Of a DNA stretch of 53,545 nucleotides, positions 18,037 to 25,052 are shown piece by piece (the stretch's first letter is position 1; every line of letters begins with the position of its first letter). A program made the position numbers and the translations under genes. The notes below the pieces were generated by a model, which saw only the letters and a program-made list of their open reading frames with translations, ran no database searches and was not told where the DNA came from. Where the stretch lies: NCBI RefSeq assembly GCF_900163625.1, contig NZ_FUIE01000011.1, forward strand, positions 1 to 53,545, read 5' to 3'. Origin of the DNA: Brevundimonas diminuta 3F5N (GTDB taxonomy: Bacteria > Pseudomonadota > Alphaproteobacteria > Caulobacterales > Caulobacteraceae).

Positions 18037-18128
18037 TCTCCTTGATCAACGATGTGTTGGGTTCAGGCCAGCTGGGATCATCACGCTTCTCTACGGAAGC
18101 GTGTTGACTTACTGCTCGATCAAGGAGA
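18037..18128 (-). promoter_or_regulatory. tnsA leader structure that can hide the ribosome binding site
   Basis: TCTCCTTGATC (18037-18047) and GATCAAGGAGA (18118-18128) are perfect 11-base complements. On the minus-strand transcript the downstream arm contains the tnsA Shine-Dalgarno AGGAGA and the upstream arm is a perfect anti-SD. Between them is another perfect hairpin, CACGCTTC (18082-18089) with GAAGCGTG (18096-18103). If transcription starts upstream of 18128 this could limit TnsA translation, a plausible brake on transposition. No promoter was located with confidence. Confidence 0.55.
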
Positions 18129-19031
18129 GGATCAGTCCATCGTCTCGACAACGAATGGAGCCGGAAGGCTTCCCGACCGAGCCCTTGGCACAGCCTGGGG
18201 CTCGAGTTGTGTCTGGGGTACAACTCTGAAAATGCTTGTGTTTACGGCGGGTCCATCGGGCGTGATCCTCTTCTGTGCGGCCGGATTACCGGTCTGAGAG
18301 CGTCCGCGGCACGACATGATGTCGCGATTTGGACATGAGGAATGTCGCAAGACTCGCCATAGGAGTCACAGAATTAATTTGCGGAATTATCCATCACAGA
18401 TGGTGTAAAGCAGGTCCTATAAAGTATCGGATATATACTATGGTGTTTCTGGGTGTATGTAAGTTTCTAGTTGTCGTTGCAAATACGTAAATCTTCCTCA
18501 TGGAAGCATGCCGATGACAGCTGGCCCTGGAGTATCAGGTGATCCCGATCAGAGGGGGCTGGCGCACCGGTAGAAGGCGATCTGACTGGCTGATCTACTT
18601 TGCGGGAGATCCGTAAATCGATGGGCGTGACACCGGCGAAGCTGGCAAAATCTGACAGCATGACTCTACATCGCGTCGGAAAGACCGAGCTTGATGGGTG
18701 CAGCTGGGTCCGCGCATCACGACTACGTCAGTTCGCTTCACATAGAGTTGGTCTGGGATTGGAGTTCCTGATCGGCCAATGGTGCTGGTGCAGAGAAAGC
18801 GGCGGAGGTGGGGCGCTTTCATCACGCTTGACGGTCCGGCGCTGATCGCTTCGACCAAGGCTTGTCAGCAGTCCGCTTGGCGCCAGAACTGGACAGTCGC
18901 ATCCCGTGAAAAAGTGGACATCAAACTCACTGCGGCTGAGCTTCGCATCTGGCGGGTTAGTTCCACTGCGGGCGGAACAAAGCTTTTCGACAATTTAGGC
19001 CGGTGCTAGCTTGGCGGTGAGGGGAACGCCG
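18129..19031. other. About 0.9 kb without a convincing gene, between tnsA and the ABC ATPase
   Basis: Open frames here (for example 18600-18845 + and 18595-18858 -) are short, overlap each other, have uneven composition and match nothing I know. The stretch 18361-18500 is AT-rich for this genome and probably holds promoters, including one for the tns operon. Two GACAT...ATGTC inverted repeats lie at 18312-18346. The segment 18600-19000 may be the remains of a decayed gene. The ribosome site of the ATPase gene (GAGGGGAA) lies at its right edge. Confidence 0.5.
18312..18346. promoter_or_regulatory. Paired GACAT/ATGTC inverted repeats, possible operator
   Basis: CGACATGATGTCG (18312-18324) is a perfect palindrome around one base. 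GACAT-N5-ATGTC (18332-18346) repeats the same half-sites 20 bases further on. Two related dyads side by side in an intergenic region suggest binding of a dimeric regulator, which is not identified in the window. Confidence 0.35.
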
Positions 19032-21356
19032 ATGCCGCCAATTATAAGAAAGATCGTGGTGAGGAACGTGGGGGTCTTGAAGGCCTTTGACACGCCCGCC
19101 TCTCCGCGCCTGTCGAAACTTACGACCATTTACGCTCGCAATGGGCGAGGAAAGACGACGCTCTCCACGATCCTACGATCTGCGGCCACTGGGGACGCTG
19201 CGCCGCTTCAGGGCAGGCGAACACTTGGCTCTGGTAAGGATGATCCGCAGGTTTCGTTGGTTATGGACAACGGGACAATCCAGTTCAAGGGCGGACGGTG
19301 GGCGGTAAAAAACTCACCGATTGAAGTGTTCGACGCTGCTTTCATCGCCGACAATCTTTACGCCGGTGAAGCGATCGATCTCGAACACGATCGTGGCCTG
19401 TTCACCATCATTCTTGGCGAGGCTGGTGTGAAGCTTGCCAAACATCAAGAGTATTTCAACAGCGTCGCCAGGCGAGCGGCAGCCGCTTTGAAAGATGCGG
19501 ATACGGCGCTCAGGGATGATGTTCCGAGCGACCAGAGCAGAGAAGAGTTTTTTGCGTCCTCGCCGACACCGGCGCTCGATGCGCAGGTCGCGCAAGCAGC
19601 GATGGATCTCAAAGCGATCCAGCAATCTGATCGTCTTGCGCGACTGCAGAAGCTTGAGGCGGTCGATGTCCCTTCATTAGTCGATCCCACTGAGCTGCTT
19701 GCTCGGACGATCGCTGACATCGAGTCGTCAGCGCGTGAGCGGTTGGCCGCCCACTTTTCCAAGTTCCGCCTGGGTAAGCAGGGCGAGGCGTGGATACGCT
19801 TCGGCGTGGAGCACATCCACGATGACGAATGTCCCTTCTGCGGCAAGGAGGGCGTCGATGAGCGTGGCCTCACGACAGTTTACGGCCAGATTTTTGGTGA
19901 GGCCTATCAGGCGCATTTCGAAGCGATAAAGGCCGGCGCAGACACGTTGGATCGCACTGTTGGCGCGGATGCCCGCGCGGCCCTGGCGACCAAGGTCACG
20001 GCGAATGCCGAGGCTATCAGGGGCTGGTCCGAGTTCTGCGATCTCTCGTCAGTCGTTGTCCCTGACACCGAGAGCTCGCTAACCGCTCTTGATGCTGCGC
20101 ATAGATCACTCAAGGCTTTGTTCGATCTCAAGCGTCAAACGCCCCTCGTCGCGGTTGAGGATGCCCCGGGCATTGGGGACACTCAATCTCAAATCGACGC
20201 GGCTGAGCAAAGCCTGCGCAGCTACAACGACGCGATCTCCCAGATAAGTAAGCTGATCGACGGGCGGAGGGCGGGTACGACACAGACCGAAGCGCAGGCG
20301 AAACTCCGTCTGGAAAATCTGAACAAGCGGAAGCGCCGAGTAGATGCCGGCGTTCAAAAGAGGATCGACGCATCGCTGAAGGCGAAGCGGCAGGATGCGC
20401 GGGCTAAAAAGGTGCGGACAGAGGTTCAAGCGCGGCTCAAAGCCGCGAGCGAAACGTCTGCTACGCACTATCATGCTCAAGTGAACGACTATCTCCAGAA
20501 GTTCGGAGCGACGTTCCGGATCTCGAAAATCTCGAACAGCATGGCGGGGAATGTTGGCTCGGTTGCCTACGGGCTCGTCGTTCGTGGACACCCGGTTGAG
20601 CGTGGTCGCCGAGCGGCCGGCGCGGATGAGGCTAGCTTCAAAAACACTCTATCGACCGGAGATAAGACGACCCTCGCCTTCGCGTTTTTCCTCGCAGGGT
20701 TGGATCGACAAACGAGTCTTGCAGACAAGGTCGTCGTTTTCGATGACCCGTTGAGCAGCCATGACACGCACCGTCAGGGCAAAACGATCGACATTCTCGA
20801 CGGTCTTTGCCCTCGTACCACTCAGCTTATCGTTCTGTCTCACGACCAGCACTTTCTGAGGAAGGTGAGCAAGCGGTGTTCAACGATCGACCAGACCAGC
20901 TACGAGATCGTCTATGACGGCGCGGAGAACTGGTCGAAGGCAGTGGTCGCGGATCTCGATCAACTCTGTCAGAGTGATCATACCCGCCAGTTAAATCAGC
21001 TTAACGCGTACTACCTTCGTCGCGAGGGCGAACCGTCGAACGTGTCTCCAGCGGTGCGGAAAGTTCTTGAGACCCATTACCGCCGATCGTTCAGTGCGTA
21101 CTTCAAACCATCCGATAATCTCGGCCCTATCATCACAGCCATCAAGACTTCAGGCGCAAACCATCCCTGCTGGGGCGACCTCAAAGATCTCGAGAGCTGC
21201 AATGCTGGCACGATGGGTGAGCATCATGGGGACAACCCCGACATTATGTCGAGCGAGCCGATCGACCCGGACGGTCTCCACGCCATCGTTGAAACCTGCC
21301 TGCAGCTAGTGAACGTTATCCGCCTCGTGCCCAAAGCCGAGCAGCTAGCCAGCTAA
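19032..21356 (+). CDS. ABC-type ATPase of the RloC/PrrC-like (AAA_13) class, possible anticodon nuclease
   Basis: The 774-residue product has Walker A ARNGRGKT (35-42), a central coiled-coil region with CPFC (Cys267, Cys270), which may be half of a zinc hook, an ABC signature-like STGDKTTLAFAFF, and Walker B VVVFDDPLSSHD followed by LSHD. This is the RecF/SMC-like layout of RloC and PrrC. After the ATPase a C-terminal domain has Arg676-x3-Glu680 (VRKVLE) with His711 and His731/732 beyond. PrrC's known nuclease triad is Arg-x3-Glu followed 32 residues later by His, so an anticodon-nuclease role is possible but unproven. Other AAA_13 proteins share parts of this pattern. ATG chosen for GAGGGGAA upstream. 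It lies within the tRNA-proximal arm of the transposon. Confidence 0.75.
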   Translation: MPPIIRKIVVRNVGVLKAFDTPASPRLSKLTTIYARNGRGKTTLSTILRSAATGDAAPLQGRRTLGSGKDDPQVSLVMDNGTIQFKGGRWAVKNSPIEVFDAAFIADNLYAGEAIDLEHDRGLFTIILGEAGVKLAKHQEYFNSVARRAAAALKDADTALRDDVPSDQSREEFFASSPTPALDAQVAQAAMDLKAIQQSDRLARLQKLEAVDVPSLVDPTELLARTIADIESSARERLAAHFSKFRLGKQGEAWIRFGVEHIHDDECPFCGKEGVDERGLTTVYGQIFGEAYQAHFEAIKAGADTLDRTVGADARAALATKVTANAEAIRGWSEFCDLSSVVVPDTESSLTALDAAHRSLKALFDLKRQTPLVAVEDAPGIGDTQSQIDAAEQSLRSYNDAISQISKLIDGRRAGTTQTEAQAKLRLENLNKRKRRVDAGVQKRIDASLKAKRQDARAKKVRTEVQARLKAASETSATHYHAQVNDYLQKFGATFRISKISNSMAGNVGSVAYGLVVRGHPVERGRRAAGADEASFKNTLSTGDKTTLAFAFFLAGLDRQTSLADKVVVFDDPLSSHDTHRQGKTIDILDGLCPRTTQLIVLSHDQHFLRKVSKRCSTIDQTSYEIVYDGAENWSKAVVADLDQLCQSDHTRQLNQLNAYYLRREGEPSNVSPAVRKVLETHYRRSFSAYFKPSDNLGPIITAIKTSGANHPCWGDLKDLESCNAGTMGEHHGDNPDIMSSEPIDPDGLHAIVETCLQLVNVIRLVPKAEQLAS

Positions 21357-21553
21357 GCGGCCTTGTGATCAAGGAACCGACACATTGGACTTTCCCTGTC
21401 CCGCCCAGCTTGGCTGCGTGAGCCGATGTGGCGTTCCTGGAAGGCTTTCCGCAATCAGGTTAGTAATCTGGTGCGGTAAGCGGGCGCTGCCCACGTCTGA
21501 GTTGAGTCAAAGTCCGGCACTTCAAGGCGAGCGTGATTGGGGGTAATCTGCGC

Positions 21554-21594
21554 TTGAGCCACCCTTAACTGGTTTTGAGCCAGTTCTAAGTGGT
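21554..21594. repeat. Right-end TnsB-type binding sites
   Basis: Two adjacent 20-bp copies, in 21-bp phase, lie inverted relative to the left end. Read on the minus strand they are ACCACTTAGAACTGGCTCAA (21575-21594) and ACCAGTTAAGGGTGGCTCAA (21554-21573). The outermost copy ends seven bases inside the CGACA terminus, the same offset as at the left end. Confidence 0.85.
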
Positions 21595-21601
21595 TTCGAC
21601 A

Positions 21602-21606
21602 CACGG
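21602..21606. repeat. Right 5-bp target site duplication (CACGG)
   Basis: This copy directly follows the CGACA terminus and matches 4413-4417. One base (T, 21607) separates it from the CCA end of the tRNA gene. Confidence 0.9.
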
Positions 21607-21607
21607 T

Positions 21608-21683
21608 TGGTAGGCCCGGAGGGACTCGAACCCCCAACCAGACCGTTATGAGCGGTCGGCTCTAACCATTGAGCTACGGGCCC
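21608..21683 (-). tRNA. tRNA with CAT anticodon, probably tRNA-Ile2
   Basis: The minus strand folds as a full cloverleaf: acceptor GGGCCCG with CGGGCCT, D arm GCTC-AATGGTTA-GAGC, anticodon arm GACCG-CTCATAA-CGGTC, variable TGGTT, T arm GGGGG-TTCGAGT-CCCTC, and an encoded CCA. The anticodon is CAT. The short D loop and the TGGTT variable region resemble isoleucine tRNA-Ile2 (lysidine-modified) more than elongator Met, but I cannot exclude Met. It is not the initiator, judging by the anticodon stem. It is the apparent attachment site of the Tn7-like element and keeps its full sequence. Confidence 0.9.
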
Positions 21684-21768
21684 CCGAAGCACAGCAAGCG
21701 GTGCCTAGCAGGCGAGGCGGCGGCTGCAAAGCCGCCTTGGACCTGTCACGCTTTTCACCCTGATGAAC

Positions 21769-21795
21769 GGAACCTGCACAGGGGTCTTTTGCGTT
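21769..21795 (+). promoter_or_regulatory. Possible ECF (general-stress type) promoter
   Basis: GGAAC (21769-21773) and CGTT (21792-21795) are separated by 18 bases, about 80 bases upstream of the SIMPL gene. Alphaproteobacterial EcfG/SigT promoters have GGAAC and CGTT with a similar or slightly shorter spacer. The match is short, so the call is tentative. Confidence 0.35.
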
Positions 21796-21872
21796 CGTTC
21801 AGTTTGAAACGGCTAAGTTAGGCCGTGGCTGGCGAACACGCCTGCCCGTTCGATTTCGACGGAGACCTCGTA

Positions 21873-22631
21873 ATGACCCGCACCGCACGCGCCCTGATGC
21901 TGGGCACGGCCCTGATGACCTTGGCGGCGCCGGCCGTCGCGTCTGCTCAATCCCAGCCCGGCGGCTCTTCCCCGATGCAGGTGCACGCCATGGCTCAACA
22001 ACCCGCCCTGAACCTGTCGGCCTACGGCGAGGTCAAGGTCGCGCCGGATCAGGCGACGATCAACTTCGGCGTGGTGACCGAGGCCCCGACGGCCCAGGAG
22101 GCCATGGCCCAGAACGCCCAGCAGATGACCCGCGTGGTCGCCGCCCTGCGCCGCGCCGGGATCGCCGAGCGCGACATCCAGACCTCGGGGCTGAACCTGT
22201 CGGCCCAATATGACTATCAGCAGAACGAACCGCCCAAGCTGCGCGGCTATCAGGCCTCGAACCGCGTAACGGTGACGATCCAGGATCTGACGAAGGTCGG
22301 CACGACCGCCGACGCCGTGGTCGCGGCGGGCGTCAACCAGATCGACGGCATCAGCTTCGGTCTGAAGGACCCGAAGGCGGCCGAAGATCAGGCCCGCGTG
22401 CTGGCCGTGCGCGCCCTGCAGGACAAGGCGCGGCTGTACGCCCAGACCCTGGGCGTCGACCTGGGGCCGGTGCGCTCCCTGACCGAGGGCGGCGGCTATG
22501 CGCCCGAGGTGCGCCCGCAGGCTATGTACGCCCGCGTCGCCATGGACGCCGGCGGCGCCTCGACCCCGGTTTCCGCAGGCGAACTGACGGTCCGCATCGA
22601 TATCAGCGGAACCTACGACATCGGGCGCTGA
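21873..22631 (+). CDS. SIMPL-domain (DUF541) periplasmic protein
   Basis: The 252-residue product has a signal peptide (MTRTARALMLGTALMTLAAPAVASA) and a SIMPL/DUF541 domain: LNLSAYGEVKVAPDQATINFGV at its start, then TSGLNLSAQYDY, YQASNRVTVTI and the helix RALQDKARLYAQTLGVDLG. Family members such as E. coli YggE are periplasmic or outer-membrane linked and associated with oxidative-stress tolerance, with no defined reaction. The ATG at 21873 has GGAG 9 bases upstream. A candidate stress-sigma promoter precedes it and a strong terminator follows. Confidence 0.85.
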   Translation: MTRTARALMLGTALMTLAAPAVASAQSQPGGSSPMQVHAMAQQPALNLSAYGEVKVAPDQATINFGVVTEAPTAQEAMAQNAQQMTRVVAALRRAGIAERDIQTSGLNLSAQYDYQQNEPPKLRGYQASNRVTVTIQDLTKVGTTADAVVAAGVNQIDGISFGLKDPKAAEDQARVLAVRALQDKARLYAQTLGVDLGPVRSLTEGGGYAPEVRPQAMYARVAMDAGGASTPVSAGELTVRIDISGTYDIGR

Positions 22632-22653
22632 TCGCGACCTTGCCGTGAAGGAG

Positions 22654-22685
22654 AAGGGCTCGCCGGCGACGGCGGGCCCTTTTTC
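22654..22685 (+). terminator. Rho-independent terminator of the SIMPL gene
   Basis: AGGGC (22655-22659) pairs with GCCCT (22676-22680) and CGCCG with CGGCG inside it, over a GCGA loop, followed by TTTTT. It sits 23 bases after the stop codon. Confidence 0.85.
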
Positions 22686-22782
22686 ATGGGTTTATTACCG
22701 TCCGTTCATTTGACGCGCCGGGCGCGGCCTCTATCCTCACGCTTGGCCGCCTCTGGCCGCGATCCTGGACGTCCGCCTTTCC

Positions 22783-24582
22783 ATGAAGCAGTTCTTCCTC
22801 ACCATGCTGGGCGTTTTCGCCGGGCTTGTGGCCTTCTTCGTCGTACTGCCGGTGGTGGCGCTGATCTTCTTCGCCATGGCGGCCGGGGCCTCCAAGCCGA
22901 CGGCGCCCGCCCAGACGGTGCTGGAGCTGGATCTGCGCAGCGGCCTGACGGACCAAACGCCGGTCAATCCTTTCGCGGCCTTCAGCGGCCCCAGCCTGTC
23001 GGTGGTTCAGGTCGTGGACGTCCTGGCCCAGGCGGCGGCGGACGACAACGTCAAGGTTCTGCTGGTGCGCGCGCCGGAAGCCGGCATGACGCCCGCCTCG
23101 GCCGATGAAGTGCGCCAGGCGATCGCCCGCTTCCGCGCCTCGGGCAAGACGGTGATCGCGCACAGCCAAGGCTTCATGCCGGTGGGCGCGGTGATGTCCA
23201 GCTATATGGTCGCCTCCAGCGCTGATCAGCTGTGGCTGCAGAACACCGCCGGATTCCAGGCGGTGGGCCTGGCGGCGGACAGCGTGTTCCTGGGCCGCGC
23301 CTTCGAGAAGTACGGCGTCAAGGCCGACTTCGAGCAGCGCTACGAGTACAAGAACGCCGTCAACGAATATACGCAGAGCGACTTCACCGCTCCGCACCGC
23401 GAGGCCATGCTGGCCTGGATGGGCTCCATCTACGACAGCGCGGTCGCCAGCATCGCCCGCGACCGCAAGACTACGCCCGAGGCCCTGAAGGCCATTGTCG
23501 AGGCCGGTCCCTATACGGCCGATCAGGCCCTGTCGCTGAAGTTGGTCGACAAGATCGGCCAGGTCGAGGAAGCCGAGGCCGCCGCCAAGACCAAGGCCGG
23601 CAAGAACGCCAAGATCGTGAAATTCGGCGAATACGCCTCGCTGAAGGGCGCGCGCACGACCTCGGGTTCGGGTTCGGCCAAGTCGGCCATCGCCATCGTC
23701 GGCGGCGAGGGCGCGATCATGACCGGCCGCGGCGCCAACGACTCGCCCTTCGGCGGCGGGACCAGCATCCGCTCGGACGACACGGCCAAGGCCATCTATG
23801 AGGCCATCGAGGACAAGGACGTGAAGGCCATCGTCTTCCGCGTCTCTTCGCCGGGCGGTTCTCCGGAAGCGTCTGAACAGGTGCTGGCCGCCGTGCGTGC
23901 GGCCAAGGCGGCGGGCAAGCCGGTGGTGGTGTCGATGGGCGCCTATGCGGCGTCCGGCGGTTACTGGATCAGTTCGGAAGCCGACTGGATCGTGGCTCAG
24001 CCCTCGACCCTGACCGGCTCGATCGGCGTGTTCGGCGGCAAGTTCGTGCTGGCTGATGCGCTGGGACGTTTCGGCGTCGACATGCGCGGCCTGTCGGTCG
24101 GCGGCGACTACGCCGACGCCTTCTCGCCGACGCAGAGCTTCGACCAGGGCCAGCGCGCGGCCTTCGCCGCCTCGATGGACCGCATCTACGAAGAGTTCGT
24201 CGCCCGTGTGGCCAAGGGCCGCAAGCTGCCGGTCGAGCGCGTGCGCGAGATCGCCAAGGGGCGCGTCTGGACCGGCGCTCAGGCGCACGGCCTGGGTCTG
24301 GTCGATCAGCTGGGCGGTCTGGAAGAGGCCGTCGCCAAGGCGCGCCAGCTGGCCAAGATCCCGTCGTCCGAGACCGTCCGGTTCAAGCGCTTCCCGCAAC
24401 CGCAGACCCCGTGGGAGGCGCTGGCGACGGCTTTCGGCGCCTCGGGCCAGGCCGCTGAAGCCATGGTCAAGGTCGGCCAGGTGATGGGCGATCCCGCCGC
24501 CCAGGCCATGCTGAACCGCGTCGAGACCGACCGGATGCGCAGCCGCGGCTCTGTGGTCCTGGCGGATCAGCCGGCCTTCTGA
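22783..24582 (+). CDS. sppA: Signal peptide peptidase SppA, long form
   Basis: The 599-residue product is an inner-membrane-anchored serine/lysine protease that degrades cleaved signal peptides. One N-terminal span (MKQFFLTMLGVFAGLVAFFVV) is followed by two tandem S49 domains. The catalytic Lys190 is in YEYKNAVNEY of the first domain and the Ser391 nucleophile is in YAASGGYWIS of the second. The spacing of 201 residues is nearly that of E. coli SppA (Lys209, Ser409). Length is normal for the 67K type. It begins about 100 bases after the SIMPL terminator. Confidence 0.93.
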   Translation: MKQFFLTMLGVFAGLVAFFVVLPVVALIFFAMAAGASKPTAPAQTVLELDLRSGLTDQTPVNPFAAFSGPSLSVVQVVDVLAQAAADDNVKVLLVRAPEAGMTPASADEVRQAIARFRASGKTVIAHSQGFMPVGAVMSSYMVASSADQLWLQNTAGFQAVGLAADSVFLGRAFEKYGVKADFEQRYEYKNAVNEYTQSDFTAPHREAMLAWMGSIYDSAVASIARDRKTTPEALKAIVEAGPYTADQALSLKLVDKIGQVEEAEAAAKTKAGKNAKIVKFGEYASLKGARTTSGSGSAKSAIAIVGGEGAIMTGRGANDSPFGGGTSIRSDDTAKAIYEAIEDKDVKAIVFRVSSPGGSPEASEQVLAAVRAAKAAGKPVVVSMGAYAASGGYWISSEADWIVAQPSTLTGSIGVFGGKFVLADALGRFGVDMRGLSVGGDYADAFSPTQSFDQGQRAAFAASMDRIYEEFVARVAKGRKLPVERVREIAKGRVWTGAQAHGLGLVDQLGGLEEAVAKARQLAKIPSSETVRFKRFPQPQTPWEALATAFGASGQAAEAMVKVGQVMGDPAAQAMLNRVETDRMRSRGSVVLADQPAF

Positions 24583-24703
24583 GGCTTCGCCGGGACAACA
24601 AATGTGACTGGTGCGTGATGTCGCAGTGCATTGACCGTTCAGGTCGATGGACCGACATTGCGCCTGAGGCGTTCATCAGGACGCTGAGAGAGGCTTTGAG
24701 TTC

Positions 24704-25027
24704 ATGATCAACTCCGACCCGATGGGCCAGCTGGGTTTCAATGCGCGCCGTCGGCCCGGTTCCGGCCTGCTGGCGCCCTTCGTCTGGGTCGCGGGCCTGA
24801 TCGCCACCGCCCTGGCCGTAACGGTCGGCGCCCTGCTGGCCGTCTTCACCGCCGCCGCCGTGGCCATGATCGCCCTGGTGGCCGGGGTGCTGGTCTTCTT
24901 CGCCGGTTTCGCCCTGCGCGCCCGTCGCGCCATGACGGCGCGTCGTCGTCGCGACGACGGCGTCATTGACGCCAAGAAGGTGGGCGACACCTGGGTGACC
25001 TACGGCTGGGAAAAGGACGGGCGTTGA
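24704..25027 (+). CDS. Small membrane protein with two spans, unknown function
   Basis: The 107-residue product has two long hydrophobic segments (about 22-48 and 50-72) joined by a very short turn, then a strongly basic stretch (RARRAMTARRRR) and a short soluble tail GDTWVTYGWEKDGR. GAGAGG stands about 10 bases before the ATG. It is 25 bases upstream of the amidase gene on the same strand and may be cotranscribed. I recognise no family. Confidence 0.7.
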   Translation: MINSDPMGQLGFNARRRPGSGLLAPFVWVAGLIATALAVTVGALLAVFTAAAVAMIALVAGVLVFFAGFALRARRAMTARRRRDDGVIDAKKVGDTWVTYGWEKDGR

Positions 25028-25052
25028 TCGCCCGCCTCATGAACCTCTGGCC

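Larger units (their letters stand above)
4418..21601. mobile_element. Complete Tn7-like transposon inserted next to a tRNA gene
   Basis: The 17,184-bp element begins TGTCGGGACCACTTA and ends, read inward from the other side, TGTCGAAACCACTTA. Both ends carry repeats of a 20-bp motif and are flanked by CACGG. Inside are tnsA, tnsB, tnsC and tniQ on the minus strand as one overlapping operon. The tnsA-proximal end abuts the tRNA, which matches the Tn7 rule that the right end faces the target gene. Cargo includes a serine recombinase, a nuclease-helical repeat protein, an AbiC-like protein, a HEPN-motif protein and an ABC ATPase. No tnsE, Cas gene or CRISPR array is seen. The catalytic residues of TnsA and TnsB and the nucleotide-binding motifs of TnsC are intact, so the element may still be active. 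Confidence 0.93.

Noticed and set aside
18300..18460. Alternative right end of the transposon near tnsA
   Set aside because: The ACCACTTAAG motif and a TGTCG/CGACA terminus are absent there; the true end with duplication is at 21601.
18595..18858. Two overlapping small open frames, one on each strand, between tnsA and the ATPase
   Set aside because: Neither has a good ribosome site, a known motif or sensible composition; they are treated as non-coding or decayed.
4418..21601. CRISPR-associated transposon
   Set aside because: TnsA, TnsB, TnsC and TniQ are present, but I found no Cas gene and no repeat-spacer array anywhere in the element.
21455..21637. 60-residue open frame over the right end and tRNA
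   Set aside because: It runs through the tRNA gene and the transposon terminus and has no coding support.
4418..21683. Integrative element placed at the tRNA by a tyrosine integrase
   Set aside because: There is no tyrosine integrase and no duplicated tRNA 3' end at the left border. The 5-bp duplication and TnsB-type ends point to transposition.
22684..24399. 571-residue open frame antisense to sppA
   Set aside because: Composition is typical of the reverse strand of a GC-rich gene, there is no family resemblance, and SppA on the other strand is certain.
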